Shown here in pieces: positions 31,543-42,090 of a stretch of 64,000 nucleotides of DNA (position 1 is the first letter of the stretch; the number at the start of each line of letters is the position of its first letter). The stretch covers positions 387,484 to 451,483 of the forward strand of contig NZ_KI912152.1 of NCBI RefSeq assembly GCF_000517105.1. Direction: 5' to 3'. Position numbers and translations under genes: made by a program. The stretch is from Fischerella sp. PCC 9605. Its GTDB lineage: Bacteria > Cyanobacteriota > Cyanobacteriia > Cyanobacteriales > Nostocaceae. The notes under the pieces are model-generated. The model saw nothing but the letters and a program-made list of their open reading frames with translations, had not been told where the DNA came from and ran no database searches.

Positions 31543-31703
31543 TTTTCTATAAGGCAGTGAAAATAATAAAGTCGTAAACTGTCACATGAGTATGATTTCT
31601 CATTGACAAAAACTATTAAGTATGAGTTGTGGTTTGACAGGGATTGAAAGTTTGATTGTTCGACGAGACAGAGCGATCGCACTGTAGGGGTACAAAAAAT
31701 CTG

Positions 31704-31842
31704 GGTAAAATTGGGCAGCCGTCCCAGGAGGAGCGGGTTATTGATAATAATCGCAGTAAGCCTGATGCTAAAACCCGCTCCTCCTGGGTCAGAGTTTACT
31801 GGTCTGACGAGTAGATTTTTCATACGGCTGCCCAATTTTACC
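31704..31842. repeat. nested palindromic element (139 bp)
   Basis: The outer arms GGTAAAATTGGGCAGCCG (31704-31721) and the complement (31825-31842) match perfectly over 18 bp. The inner arms CCCAGGAGGAGCGGGTT (31723-31739) and the complement (31772-31788) match over 17 bp. It has no coding content and is a MITE-like or structured-RNA element upstream of the TPR gene. Confidence 0.75.
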
Positions 31843-31914
31843 TAATTTCAGCGTAGGGGCTACCTTGCGTGGTAATCGCTTCGCGCAGCGGCAAAGTGCT
31901 GACGATAATCTTAA

Positions 31915-31972
31915 TATGTGCCAGTTACTTTAAGAGTTTATTTTAAACTTTAAGAGTTTATTTTAAATGTAC
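31915..31972. promoter_or_regulatory. second copy of the AT-rich direct repeats
   Basis: Two tandem units AGAGTTTATTTTAAA(C/T) end in TGTACA, preceded by ATGTGCCAGTTACTTTAA. This closely resembles 30066-30142. It is probably the promoter-operator relic of a lost paralogue of the decayed gene at 29640. Confidence 0.4.
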
Positions 31973-32048
31973 ACATAGGCTGCCTCTTCCTCCCCACAGT
32001 CTCTGATCGCTCAACAACATTGTTGGACCGTAATTTCCAGGAGGCTTT

Positions 32049-32552
32049 ATGACAACTGTTGACTACCTACTTTTCGCATTGAAGCTTTTCGCAGCACTGG
32101 GCTGTGGACTGATAGCTGGGGTCTTTTTCGCTTTCTCAACCTTCGTGATGAGCGCCCTTGCCCGACTTCAGCCAGCACAGGGCATTGCCGCCTTCCAGTC
32201 CATCAATATCACGGTTTACAATCCATGGTTTATGGGGGCTTTCCTGGGAACAGCCGCAGCTTGCATCTTTCTGGCTGTCTCCTCGCTGTTAAAGTGGCAG
32301 CAACCCGGTGCCATTTACTTGCTTATCGGCAGCCTGCTCTATCTTATCGGCACCGTTCTGGTGACAATTGTGTTCAATGTGCCGCTGAATGACGCGCTGG
32401 CGGTCGTCAAGCCGGACAGCACTGACGGCGCGAGCCTGTGGAGTAGCTTCCTTACCAACTGGACGGTCTGGAATCATGTTCGGACAGTAGCAGCGCTGGC
32501 GGCAGCGGCATTGCTCACCATCGCGCTCTGTTATCGAGCGGCACAATCGTAG
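32049..32552 (+). CDS. DUF1772 (anthrone-oxygenase-like) membrane protein
   Basis: The 167-residue protein has four hydrophobic segments. FFAFSTFVMSALARL and a NVPLNDAL motif near the third segment are typical of the DUF1772 family. Fungal members act on anthrones; the role of bacterial members is not established. AGGAGG lies 6 bases before the ATG. The gene is GC-rich compared with the neighbouring repeats. 32553-32871 shows no credible gene. Confidence 0.8.
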   Translation: MTTVDYLLFALKLFAALGCGLIAGVFFAFSTFVMSALARLQPAQGIAAFQSINITVYNPWFMGAFLGTAAACIFLAVSSLLKWQQPGAIYLLIGSLLYLIGTVLVTIVFNVPLNDALAVVKPDSTDGASLWSSFLTNWTVWNHVRTVAALAAAALLTIALCYRAAQS

Positions 32553-32871
32553 AATTCGTGAAGAATATGCCAAGTCGTTCAATTATGACTTGAACGCAAT
32601 CTTTATAGATTTGCAGAAACAGCAAGATGAAAGCAGAAGAGAAATTGTAAAACTGTCGCCCAAACGTAGTATAACAACACATGGAGCGGACGGTATAGAG
32701 TTCTTGGTGGTGATACAGAGATTGCTCGCCGCCGCTCATCTTAGCCGTTATGCAGCACAACTAACCCCCCAGATCACAAAGGCTGCTTACAATCCCAAGA
32801 ACCAATCATATCCAACCTCAGAGGCTCAGGACACTTGACACGATCTGTATCGTCGGCTATCATTCAACCAT

Positions 32872-33204
32872 ATGGTTGAATCAAATGTTGCCCTTGATAG
32901 AATTTTTGGTGCTCTGGCTGATGTGACGCGGCGAGACATTCTCAAGCGGGTATCGAGAGCAGAACATACTATCAGCGAATTAGCACAACCCTATGCGATG
33001 TCCTTGGCAGCGATCGCAAAGCACGTCAGCGTGCTGGAGAAAGCAGGACTCATTACCAAGCGTCGAAGTGGCAAAGAGAAAGTGATTCAGATTCAACCCA
33101 AAACGCTCAAAGTCGCCTTCTCGTATCTCAGCGAGTATGAAAAGATCTGGAGCGCCCGCTTCGATGCTTTGGAAAAACTACTAGAAGATCAGCAATCAAG
33201 CTAG
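32872..33204 (+). CDS. ArsR-family transcriptional regulator
   Basis: The 110-residue winged-helix protein reads DRIFGALADVTRRDILKRVS, then TISELAQPYAMSLAAIAKHV and a wing around KRRSGKEKVIQIQ. It lacks metal-binding Cys pairs, as in the ArsR proteins paired with SRPBCC/AHSA1 genes. The partner gene starts 12 bases downstream with AGGAGG, so the two form an operon, probably autoregulated. Confidence 0.9.
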   Translation: MVESNVALDRIFGALADVTRRDILKRVSRAEHTISELAQPYAMSLAAIAKHVSVLEKAGLITKRRSGKEKVIQIQPKTLKVAFSYLSEYEKIWSARFDALEKLLEDQQSS

Positions 33205-33216
33205 GAGGATAACGGT

Positions 33217-33696
33217 ATGGCAAATCTAAAAGTAATTGTCCCAGAAAATTCCCAAAATATCCTGGGTACAGTCACAATCAACGCTCCATTACAAAAGGTA
33301 TTTGAAGCGTATACCTTTGAGGAACTCTTTGCGAGTTGGTGGTGTCGCGGTAATCCGATGAAAGTGTATCACTTCGATTGTAAAGACGGCGGCAGTTGGC
33401 ACATTGCTGAGCGATCGGAAGATGGTAACGAGTATGAGTTTACGGGCTGTTTTCATGAAGTCGCTCAAGATAAACGGATCGTGCAGACATTTGAATTCTT
33501 GGGGATGCCGGAACGTGGGCATGTCATGCTGGAAAAAGCTGAGTTTGTAGCAATTGACGAGCATACAACTGAGATTCGTACACACAGCACAGCAATGAGC
33601 CAACAAGACCGTGACGGCATGGTCGCAAGCGGCATGGAAAGCGGCTGGCGGCAGTCCGTTGAAGCGCTCGGCAAGCTTTTAGAACCAGACAATTAA
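33217..33696 (+). CDS. SRPBCC / AHSA1-like domain protein
   Basis: The 159-residue protein shows a START-like fold pattern: INAPLQKVFEAYTF, FASWWCRGNPM, DCKDGGSWHI and a C-terminal SGWRQSVEALGKLL helix. These are hallmarks of the Aha1-like family that regularly follows ArsR regulators. It likely binds a small hydrophobic ligand; the ligand is unknown. Confidence 0.88.
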   Translation: MANLKVIVPENSQNILGTVTINAPLQKVFEAYTFEELFASWWCRGNPMKVYHFDCKDGGSWHIAERSEDGNEYEFTGCFHEVAQDKRIVQTFEFLGMPERGHVMLEKAEFVAIDEHTTEIRTHSTAMSQQDRDGMVASGMESGWRQSVEALGKLLEPDN

Positions 33697-33811
33697 TGAC
33701 AACTCGCTCTCCCGCAAGACTGATCGTGGTTGGAAGTCGCCGATTCCAGAGCGTCAATTTTCATCATGGATCTGCCTATGCAACCAGAAACTAATCCACT
33801 TGGTGAGATGT

Positions 33812-34396
33812 ATGAGAGAACTTATCGTCGCTGAATTCATCACGCTGGATGGTGTGATCCAGGCGCCAGGTGGCGCGGATGAAGACACCGAAGGCGGCTT
33901 TAAGCATGGCGGCTGGACGCAGCCCTATTGGCATGATGACATTGGGGCGCACTTGTTTGAGGCGATGTCCCAAGCCGATGCCCTCTTGCTGGGCCGCAAG
34001 ACATGGCAAATCCACGGCGGCGCGTTTGAACCGATGCCAGGGGGCGACCCGTTCGGCGATGTAATGAACAACATTCGCAAGTACGTGGTGTCCACCACGT
34101 TGAAATCCGCATCGGCTTGGCGGAACTCCACCCTGATTAGCGACAACGTGGTTGAAGCCGTACACCAGCTCAAGCAACAGTCCGGTAAGAACATCTTCGT
34201 AGACGGTAGCAGCGTGCTGGTTCAGGTGCTGGCTCAAAATGATTTGGTAGATGAATACAGCCTGCACGTTTATCCCCTCGTGCTGGGCGGTGGCAAGCGA
34301 TTGTATCCGGAAGGAAAGCGCCTCAACCTGACACTGGTGGAGGCATCACCGCTACCGACAGGCGTTGTGTTCATGCGCTATCGGCGCGCCGCATAG
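33812..34396 (+). CDS. dihydrofolate-reductase-like (RibD C-terminal type) protein
   Basis: The protein has about 194 residues from ATG 33812; a TTG at 33800 is also in frame. It begins RELIVAEFITLDGVIQAPGG and has ALLLGRKTWQIHG and KNIFVDGSSVLVQVL, with HVYPLVLGGGKRLY near the end. These are typical of the YyaP/RibD-C group of putative NADPH-dependent reductases. The substrate is not known. It lies downstream of the ArsR-SRPBCC pair in the same GC-rich segment, a common grouping. Confidence 0.88.
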   Translation: MRELIVAEFITLDGVIQAPGGADEDTEGGFKHGGWTQPYWHDDIGAHLFEAMSQADALLLGRKTWQIHGGAFEPMPGGDPFGDVMNNIRKYVVSTTLKSASAWRNSTLISDNVVEAVHQLKQQSGKNIFVDGSSVLVQVLAQNDLVDEYSLHVYPLVLGGGKRLYPEGKRLNLTLVEASPLPTGVVFMRYRRAA

Positions 34397-34421
34397 TAAG
34401 CTGCCAAGTCAGGTTGTAGTA

Positions 34422-34541
34422 GCGTGACCGGGCTAATTTGATGCAATATGATTTTCTTGTGGGATAGGCGTCTCGCCTGTCCGATGCGGGCAAGATGCCC
34501 GCACCACAAAAATTTATTGCACTATTTTAGTCCGGTCACGC
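34422..34541. repeat. MITE-like repeat, 120 bp
   Basis: The ends GCGTGACCGG and CCGGTCACGC are perfect complements; partial pairing continues inward (CTAA..TGCAATA). The inside has GGCGTCTCGCCTGTCC- and GGGCAAGATGCCC-type short palindromes. Further small palindromes (GGTGCGTTA..TAACGCACC) lie at 34545-34740. 34397-34857 carries no gene. Confidence 0.5.
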
Positions 34542-34857
34542 CAGTAGGGTGCGTTATGAACGCACCATAAAATATGTCCGTAGCGATAACTTAAATCAAA
34601 CAAACCCCTCGCTCTTTCGTCGGGCATCTAGGAGAAGCTTTTGGGTGCGATACGCCTGTCTTGCGTTAAGCTTCGCTTATCGCAAACAGAGTACGGCGCG
34701 ATCGAGCCTTGGAGCGGTGCGTTAAGTAACGCACCCTACTGAGGTACTCATTCCTTTGTACGGATGCTTCTGCTACCCCTTTGCTGTGGACGTTCGTTTG
34801 GCTTATCTTTAGGTCAATACATCACCCTCAAGGTGGATGATGAGGTAGAAAAGCTTT

Positions 34858-36245
<1,388 letters not shown>

Positions 36246-36254
36246 TAGGGGGTA

Positions 36255-36623
36255 GTGTTACGGGGGCGCTCTTTGATGGCGCATATGAATGAGGAAACCT
36301 GTTGAGGCTATACCTCCACAGTCTGTCCAGTCAGACGGTGAACTCACGGGCGTAGTGACGGGTTGATGCTGACCCACAATGAAATAGCTGCCCGGAAAAG
36401 TGTACTCGTGAGCCGAACTTGGGTCCAATTAGAAATGTAAGCAGAGTTCGAGGAATATCGGATGATGAAGCCTAAATCAAAAGGGGATTACAAAGCAACC
36501 TTTTGGCTGTGGAGGAAAGTTTGTTTGAGGATGCGCCGGATGCGGTTATAAGCTGCTTGTCCGGTTTGGTGGGGGCTTCGGGGAAAAGTACCATAAAGGC
36601 AACTCGCCCCGATTCTACCCAAT
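36255..36623 (+). ncRNA. group II intron-like RNA, ORF-less remnant
   Basis: It begins GTGTTACGGGGGCGCTC followed by a pairing GATGGCGC, as in intron domain I. Near the 3' end a domain-V-like hairpin at 36530-36568 pairs GCCGGA with TCCGGT around a six-pair upper stem, with a CGC rather than AGC triad. A G/C-rich domain-VI-like stem (GGGGGCTTCGGGG..CTCGCCCCGATT) and CTACCCAAT follow. No reverse-transcriptase ORF is present. Identification is by pattern only. Confidence 0.45.
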
Positions 36624-37165
36624 AAGCTGCGACCAGGGGCAAACTAAACAGTTTAGTTTATATGCCTATGGGCGGATATAGCTGAAACGAGGGGAACGGA
36701 GTATTATATAAGGCTTACATGATAAGCGTTTCTGGATTTTGTGATATCTTGAGACAGCAATCAGTTATGCAGCGATGTAGGCGATCGCTTCAACCGTGTT
36801 TGAAGTTCCGCCTTTATATATTAGAGACCATTTATAAATAGCCTCATCAGTTCATCATCTGCTGTCGTATCGAGCGTGCTAAGCAATTATTCTTGCAAAG
36901 AAAACAGTTTATCGCAGAAATTTCTCGAAGTGTGGGTTCGCACATTTATATATGGTAAAAACTACGCCCGATCCGCAGAAGACGCGATCGCGTTCTGCCT
37001 GTACCGCCTGTTGTGCTACAAGTTGTATTGTTTCGGTAGTAGAAGTAGTGAGCGTTGATGATGCTTCTCTCTATTCGGGCTAGTGTTACTTCATGCCTGT
37101 CCAAAGTTTCTTGTTGACGATTAACAGAGTTTTCGCTCTCTAGTGAGCATTTCCAGAGTGGCGGT
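36624..37165. other. gene-free stretch
   Basis: It contains one HIP1 site, the short palindrome AAACAGTTTAGTTTAT and one 60-codon open frame (36876-37058) that looks random. I see no gene, RNA or mobile element here. Confidence 0.4.
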
Positions 37166-37387
37166 CTAGGCTTTGTTGCTGTCGTTCGGCTTGGAGCGCG
37201 TGCTAAATTCGGCGCGCCCTCTGTGTGCTTCTATCCGTTCTGGCTTCATGCAGTTAGCGTCTTTTAGTCTTTGATAATTAACTTTTACCAAATTAGCAAT
37301 ATTTGTAGGCTCAAGAATTTTTTTTGGATCTGGTAGTGAAAGCCAATAAGAAATGATTTTTTCCATGCACAGATATTCCCCTTTCAC
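37166..37387 (-). CDS. short hypothetical protein, possibly a remnant
   Basis: The 73-codon frame reads SYWLSLPDPKKILEPTNIAN and then KVNYQRLKDANCMKPERIEA. Composition looks protein-like, but the last 20 residues resemble repeat DNA. The family is not recognised and the start is uncertain (two Met choices). It could equally be the tail of a decayed gene. Confidence 0.25.
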   Translation of the reverse strand: MKGEYLCMEKIISYWLSLPDPKKILEPTNIANLVKVNYQRLKDANCMKPERIEAHRGRAEFSTRSKPNDSNKA

Positions 37388-37436
37388 GCCTTTACTATGA
37401 AGGTAGAATTAGAGACAGTTTTAGATCGTGGATCGA

Positions 37437-38339
37437 ATGCTTCAAGGTAAAGTCGCCCTAGTAGCTGGAGCAACACGCGGTGCGGGTCGTGGCATCGCTA
37501 CCGAACTCGGTGTGGCTGGTGCAACTGTCTATGTCACAGGTCGAACCACCAGCGATCGACGCTCCGAATACAACCGTCCTGAAACTATTGAAGAAACAGC
37601 AGACCTGGTAAACCGAGCGGGCGGTCAAGGAATCCCGATTCCCGTCGATCATCTCGATCCAACACAAGTTCAAGCTTTGGTGGCACGCATTGACAGCGAG
37701 CAAGGGCGGTTGGATCTTTTGGTCAACGATATTGGCGGAGAATATTTGGCGGAGTTCAACAAGCCCGTGTGGGAGCTTTCCCTAGATCGGGGATTGCGGA
37801 TGCTGAGATTGGCGATCGAGACGCATATCATCACCAGTCACTTTGCGCTACCACTGTTAATCAAAAATCCAGGCGGACTGGTCGTTGAGATTACGGATGG
37901 CACGGCAGAATACAATGACAAAAACTACCGACTGTCGCTGTTTTACGATTTGGCGAAAACATCAGTCATCCGCATGGCTTGGGCGCTGGCGCAAGAGTTG
38001 CAACCCCTTCAATGTACGGCTGTGGCATTGACTCCAGGCTGGTTGCGATCGGAAATCATGTTGGATAGTTTTGGCGTGAGCGAAGCTAACTGGCAGGATG
38101 CAACAGCAAAAGAACCGCACTTCGTTATTTCTGAAACTCCCCGCTATATCGGTCGTGCCGTTGCGAGTCTTGCCCAAGACCCGGATGTGGCTCGCTGGAG
38201 CGGTCAGTCACTATCGAGCGGTCAACTGGCACAGGTCTATGGCTTTAGGGACTTAGATGGTTCGCAGCCTGATGCTTGGCGCTACATTCGTGAGGTTGCA
38301 GACGCTGGTAAACCTGCTGACGCAACCGGATACCGATAA
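37437..38339 (+). CDS. short-chain dehydrogenase/reductase (SDR)
   Basis: The protein has about 300 residues; a GTG nine bases earlier (37428) is an alternative start. The nucleotide-binding motif is GATRGAGRGIA. LVNDIGGE takes the N-N-x-G place, and the catalytic pair sits in YDLAK. It has an extended C-terminal part (SGQSLSSGQLAQVYGF). It likely reduces a carbonyl with NAD(P)H; the substrate is unknown. CGATCG-rich, GC-rich DNA marks it as foreign to the repeats around it. Confidence 0.9.
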   Translation: MLQGKVALVAGATRGAGRGIATELGVAGATVYVTGRTTSDRRSEYNRPETIEETADLVNRAGGQGIPIPVDHLDPTQVQALVARIDSEQGRLDLLVNDIGGEYLAEFNKPVWELSLDRGLRMLRLAIETHIITSHFALPLLIKNPGGLVVEITDGTAEYNDKNYRLSLFYDLAKTSVIRMAWALAQELQPLQCTAVALTPGWLRSEIMLDSFGVSEANWQDATAKEPHFVISETPRYIGRAVASLAQDPDVARWSGQSLSSGQLAQVYGFRDLDGSQPDAWRYIREVADAGKPADATGYR

Positions 38340-38709
38340 GGCGACCAACTCAACCTATGTTTAGAGTGGTCTCAAGTGCGATGCCCCCGGAAAGTGGGCT
38401 ACCCCCGTGAAGGGGGTATCGCCTTTTCCAAGGTACCCCGACTGATTTTAGAAAGATTGGCATCTGTGTGTGAAAAATTAGTAGATGCATACTTGTGGGA
38501 ACGAAAAGATTTGGGCGCAGTCTGAACAAAAAACGCTTTCTACTACAAGTGGTATTCCTGATACACCAGTTCAATCGGCTAAAAGAGGCAGATATTCATC
38601 TGTGACTGTCCTGTAGCATATGAGCAAAGGGGCAGAAATTTTGTCACAAAGAGTATTGAGTGTTTTGGAGTTTTTAATTATACCCGTCAGGCTGAAATCT
38701 AAGCATTCC

Positions 38710-38979
38710 CTATCCATTACAGAAATTATCAACTCTGATATCCCGCCAAATCTGGGAAACTTGCCATCCTGAATTGCCAACAGATTGGACTAAAGGATAA
38801 TCAGGTACTGGATTATATAATGATTCAGTATGCTGATAATTCAGCACTTGCTTTGTGTCAAGTTCTAGCTCTTGGGTATTTATACTATCGTCTGGAAAAT
38901 CTTGCTGTTCTAATTCCTCTTTTATCTCTGATTTTTTGAAAGCAGGTTTTTCAATGATTTTGATTAATTTTGTTTTCAT
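38710..38979 (-). CDS. small hypothetical protein
   Basis: The protein has about 90 residues from the ATG at 38979: a basic start MKTKLIKIIEKPAF, a Glu/Asp-rich middle, then a Tyr/Pro/Trp-containing tail ending RVDNFCNG. The family is not recognised. The short charged leader-like first half and the single terminal Cys resemble peptide precursors only superficially. No modification enzyme is nearby. 38340-38709 contains short palindromes and protein-like fragments. Confidence 0.35.
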   Translation of the reverse strand: MKTKLIKIIEKPAFKKSEIKEELEQQDFPDDSINTQELELDTKQVLNYQHTESLYNPVPDYPLVQSVGNSGWQVSQIWRDIRVDNFCNG

Positions 38980-39230
38980 AGTGATTTCACTCGATGTAGA
39001 AATTAGCAAAAAAACAAGGTTGTTTATTTAACTCAAAACCAAACTAATATAACGCGCTTTGATAATTTAAGGAACATTTGGTTGATGGTTTCTTTTGCGT
39101 ATGCCCTGAGTGCCTGCTGTAGTCTCAGTGGAGTATGACTTTTCTAATTGTTTGAAACGAATTATAACAATACTATCATTGGCAATTTGGCATATAGTGA
39201 TACTTGAGGAAATTGATTGAGGAAGTGTTA

Positions 39231-39623
39231 ATGGCACGGACAAACGGGGTTAAAAGTGAAACGGAAGCTCATGTTTCACCTGTGGTTTCAGATACTGAAG
39301 ATACAGCAACAGTTAAAGATTCCTCTGAACCAGTGGAAGATACCCAGGATATTGACGACATCTTGAACTCACTCAAAGCCCTACTAAGTACTGTAGAAAA
39401 ACTCCAAAAAGTTCGCCACGAAGTGGGCGACATTAAACCTTTGATCGGGCGGATGCTCGATGGGGAAGTGGTTACTGGTGAAGAACTTGAGCAACTTAAG
39501 ACAGGTGTAAGTGGTCTTTCTCGCCTCGTTCGTGCTTACGGTGAGCATCAAGCAGCACTGGCTAAAGCACAAAGAGCTAGAAATTTTCTAGATCAAGTAC
39601 TCAAAGAGGGTAAAGCTAATTGA
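39231..39623 (+). CDS. hypothetical cytoplasmic helical protein
   Basis: The protein has about 130 residues from ATG 39231 (GAGGAAG upstream; an in-frame start at 39204 is less likely). It is acidic and Ser/Thr-rich at the N-terminus, then strongly helical (IDDILNSLKALLSTVEKLQK; LGRM-like and AALAKAQRARNFLDQVLKEG). It is probably a coiled-coil protein. Function is unknown. 39624-39921 has no supported gene. Confidence 0.6.
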   Translation: MARTNGVKSETEAHVSPVVSDTEDTATVKDSSEPVEDTQDIDDILNSLKALLSTVEKLQKVRHEVGDIKPLIGRMLDGEVVTGEELEQLKTGVSGLSRLVRAYGEHQAALAKAQRARNFLDQVLKEGKAN

Positions 39624-39921
39624 AACTTTCTTCGAGCGCTTTAAAAAAGGTGCTTTGAGACGCACGACAAATTTAACTGGTTGGAGAAGGATGATAAATG
39701 ACATTTAGGTAACAAAAATAACTTTTAATTCCAGTGATGCCATCCAAGTTGTTCTGATTGCTGCTGTTGCAGCGCGTGGTGTTGTCTTCTGGTATTTGCC
39801 CGATATTGCCCAAAGCTAAAAAGGCATTCCGGAGTTGTAGCTTTATAATTCGCGATCGCCTGGGTCGGAAATTTGAGCGGGATTATCAACAGCCAAAACC
39901 GAAGGGGTAACGATGATTTAT

Positions 39922-40060
39922 TTAGATTCCCCACCCTTCAATAGTTGCCACCAAAATGTTAACTAGTGGATGGTCTACAGCTTCTTTAAAGGCTTCGGTT
40001 CCTCCTGCTTTTAGTGCATTAATAACCCGTGGTATATCAACACAGATAAAAAAAGAACAA
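39922..40060 (-). pseudogene. C-terminal fragment of a hypothetical protein
   Basis: The minus strand reads INALKAGGTEAFKEAVDHPL then VNILVATIEGWGI before a stop. The sequence looks like a genuine protein C-terminus, but upstream codons are broken. The family cannot be named. 40061-40251 is otherwise empty apart from a HIP1 site. Confidence 0.3.
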
Positions 40061-40251
40061 GGTCATTATTCATTTTTGGAATAAATTAACAATTCTGAAA
40101 TTACATAATCTGGATGTGATCGCAAATCGAAGGGCGTCGATGTATGCGGCAATGTACAACGTGCAATAGTAGAACAGAAATAGCGATCGCCCCCAGCACC
40201 CCATGACTGAAATCAACGACCTCGGCATGACCGACACCGAATATGCCTTGC

Positions 40252-40575
40252 CTACTTTTTCTTTTCGTCATGCTTTACAACTTCCCACGCAGCTGGTAAC
40301 AGCAAGATGAATGCGATCCCACCAAGAGTAATAAATGCTGCTCCATACACACCTTCAATAGCCATTAGCGTTTGTTCGTGTCTGGTGTTATTGAAGATAA
40401 ATTGTAAAGGAGCAAATATCACCAGATAGAGAAGAGATAACCCAAACATAAAAACAAATGTAATTGCTGCTGCTAGTAGAAGTGCTTTAGCTAAGCGGAT
40501 ATAGAACCTAATAGCCAGCATTATCAAGTCCTTTGTCTCGTTACACATTCCTTTGAGGAGTTCGATACGTATCAC
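40252..40575 (-). CDS. small membrane protein, unknown
   Basis: The 107-residue protein has two hydrophobic segments (ALLLAAAITFVFMFGLSLLY; AAFITLGGIAFILLLPAAW) and a basic tail ending KHDEKKK. An internal Met at residue 10 is an alternative start. The family is not recognised. 40576-41183 shows small palindromes but no supported gene. Confidence 0.5.
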   Translation of the reverse strand: MIRIELLKGMCNETKDLIMLAIRFYIRLAKALLLAAAITFVFMFGLSLLYLVIFAPLQFIFNNTRHEQTLMAIEGVYGAAFITLGGIAFILLLPAAWEVVKHDEKKK

Positions 40576-41183
40576 TTCGCATTGTCCATTTTTCTTAGAG
40601 GAAACGCTTTACTATTAACTATTGACTATATTCGCTGCTCTCACGGGGTAACAGCGGGAGCTTTTTCTTTCCGGAACTTGCAAAGTAGCAGCGGCGCGGC
40701 GCTTTCTCTCGTCTGGCCTGCGGTCATATCTGGCCGTGATGGCTGGGTTAGAATGGGTGTTCTAGAGAGCCAGTCCAGTAGAAGTAGTTGACGTAAAATG
40801 CAGTTAGGTGGGCGTTGTTTAAATCTAACATTTAGGCTTTCCGTTTTAATGCGATCGCTAAAAAACAGACCTAAATATTTAGCCCATAATAGGCGTTTTA
40901 CCCTGCTCCACATACTTTAGTTTTTGTCAACATATAATTAGTGGATCGGCTCTCTAGGAAAACATATTCAGCACAATAATATTTTGATAAGTAATCCACA
41001 ATCGTGCTGGTAAGAGATGTTTCACACTAAGTATGCCTTTGAGGGTAAGACTAGAAGTAAGGAAATTCAGAAATAAAAGTTAAGTACTGCAAAGCCCATT
41101 TTGAGGTCAAACTAAATTTTTCTGAGTTGTATTTCTTTTAGGAAAGATCTGGGTAATGCATAGCCTAGATATAGGAGGGAGTG

Positions 41184-41495
41184 ATGAAGACTCAATACGT
41201 TATCGACAGGAATAAGCGTCAAATTACGATTAAGCGCACAGGTCTGCAAAAATTTTTCGTGTTTCTGATATTCCTGGGCTTCAACATTTTGTTTATTAAC
41301 GCTTTTAAGTACTTTTTTTCGAGTGCTGTATGTAACCGACAGAGCGAGAGGTGCGTGCAGGAAGAAGTAGAAATAGCACAAACAGCAGGACTGTTCGCTG
41401 GTTGGATAGGTAGCATATGGTTTACCCATCACTACTTAGTTGCTAAGGCTCGCCAACGCTACATCGGCAAGTTTGAAGTTGGAGACGACCAGTAG
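41184..41495 (+). CDS. small membrane protein, unknown
   Basis: The protein has about 103 residues with two hydrophobic segments (FFVFLIFLGFNILFINAF; TAGLFAGWIGSIWFTHHYL) separated by a loop with two Cys residues. AGGAGG at 41173-41178 fits ATG 41184 or the adjacent GTG 41181. The family is not recognised. Confidence 0.55.
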   Translation: MKTQYVIDRNKRQITIKRTGLQKFFVFLIFLGFNILFINAFKYFFSSAVCNRQSERCVQEEVEIAQTAGLFAGWIGSIWFTHHYLVAKARQRYIGKFEVGDDQ

Positions 41496-41551
41496 GGTGT
41501 ATAAGACTTTCGTGGTGAGGCTGGTATTCAAATTATTAAAAGTAAAAGAAA

Positions 41552-41603
41552 ACAGGTCTAAGCCTGAAATATATGGCTAAATAATTTCAGACTTAACCTG
41601 TAT
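41552..41603. terminator. hairpin downstream of small membrane protein
   Basis: ACAGGTCTAAGCCTGAAAT pairs imperfectly with ATTTCAGACTTAACCTGT around a 13-base loop. It lies about 55 bases after the stop of the gene at 41184 and could terminate its transcript, although there is no strong T-run. Confidence 0.35.
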
Positions 41604-41734
41604 TTGAGCATGAGTCAATCGGAACGCTTACTAAGTGTTGTTAACCCCAAACTAATTAGAGTTGAAAAGTTGCTGTTTCTAAGTTGCTGAACACGCTTTT
41701 TGGGTGATTGTCCTCCCCAGGGGTGAAGTTGGCA

Positions 41735-42010
41735 CTCTTGTGAGGAGCGATCGCTCTTGCGGGAGCAATACTGGTAGAGACTGCATGGCATTGGGAGTGG
41801 AAGTTCTGAACGGGAGCAACTGGTCAGTATAACTAGCTACTGATTCCAAATAAGCAATCTCCCACCTTGTGAGCGATCGCCTTTCTTACTTGGGGCAATG
41901 GAAACCGCCGCATCCATAAGGTCAATATCCACCGCCTCTCCCAAGGAGCGTATAAACGACCCCACCAGACCGGAGCCAGCACAATCGGAGGTTGACGTGC
42001 CTTGAAACCA
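41735..42010. repeat. dispersed repeat family R2, diverged copy
   Basis: CACTCTTGTGAGGAGCGATC, a second HIP1 block, GGAAACCGCCGCATCC, ATATCCACCGCC and GGAGCGTATAAACGACC recur in the R2 order with deletions. No gene is supported between 41604 and 42090. Confidence 0.5.
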
Positions 42011-42090
42011 ATCTGCTACAGGCGTGCGTTTTCCTGTGCTACCTAATGGTTTAAAAACGCTAAGCTGTTACGCAAAGCAGTAGTACCCCC

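Noticed and set aside
32590..32838. 82-codon open frame between DUF1772 and ArsR genes
   Set aside because: It has a non-ATG start, no ribosome site, atypical composition and no family pattern.
38710..38979. RiPP precursor peptide
   Set aside because: It has a leader-like charged half and a terminal Cys, but no maturation enzyme, protease or transporter nearby and no known leader motif.
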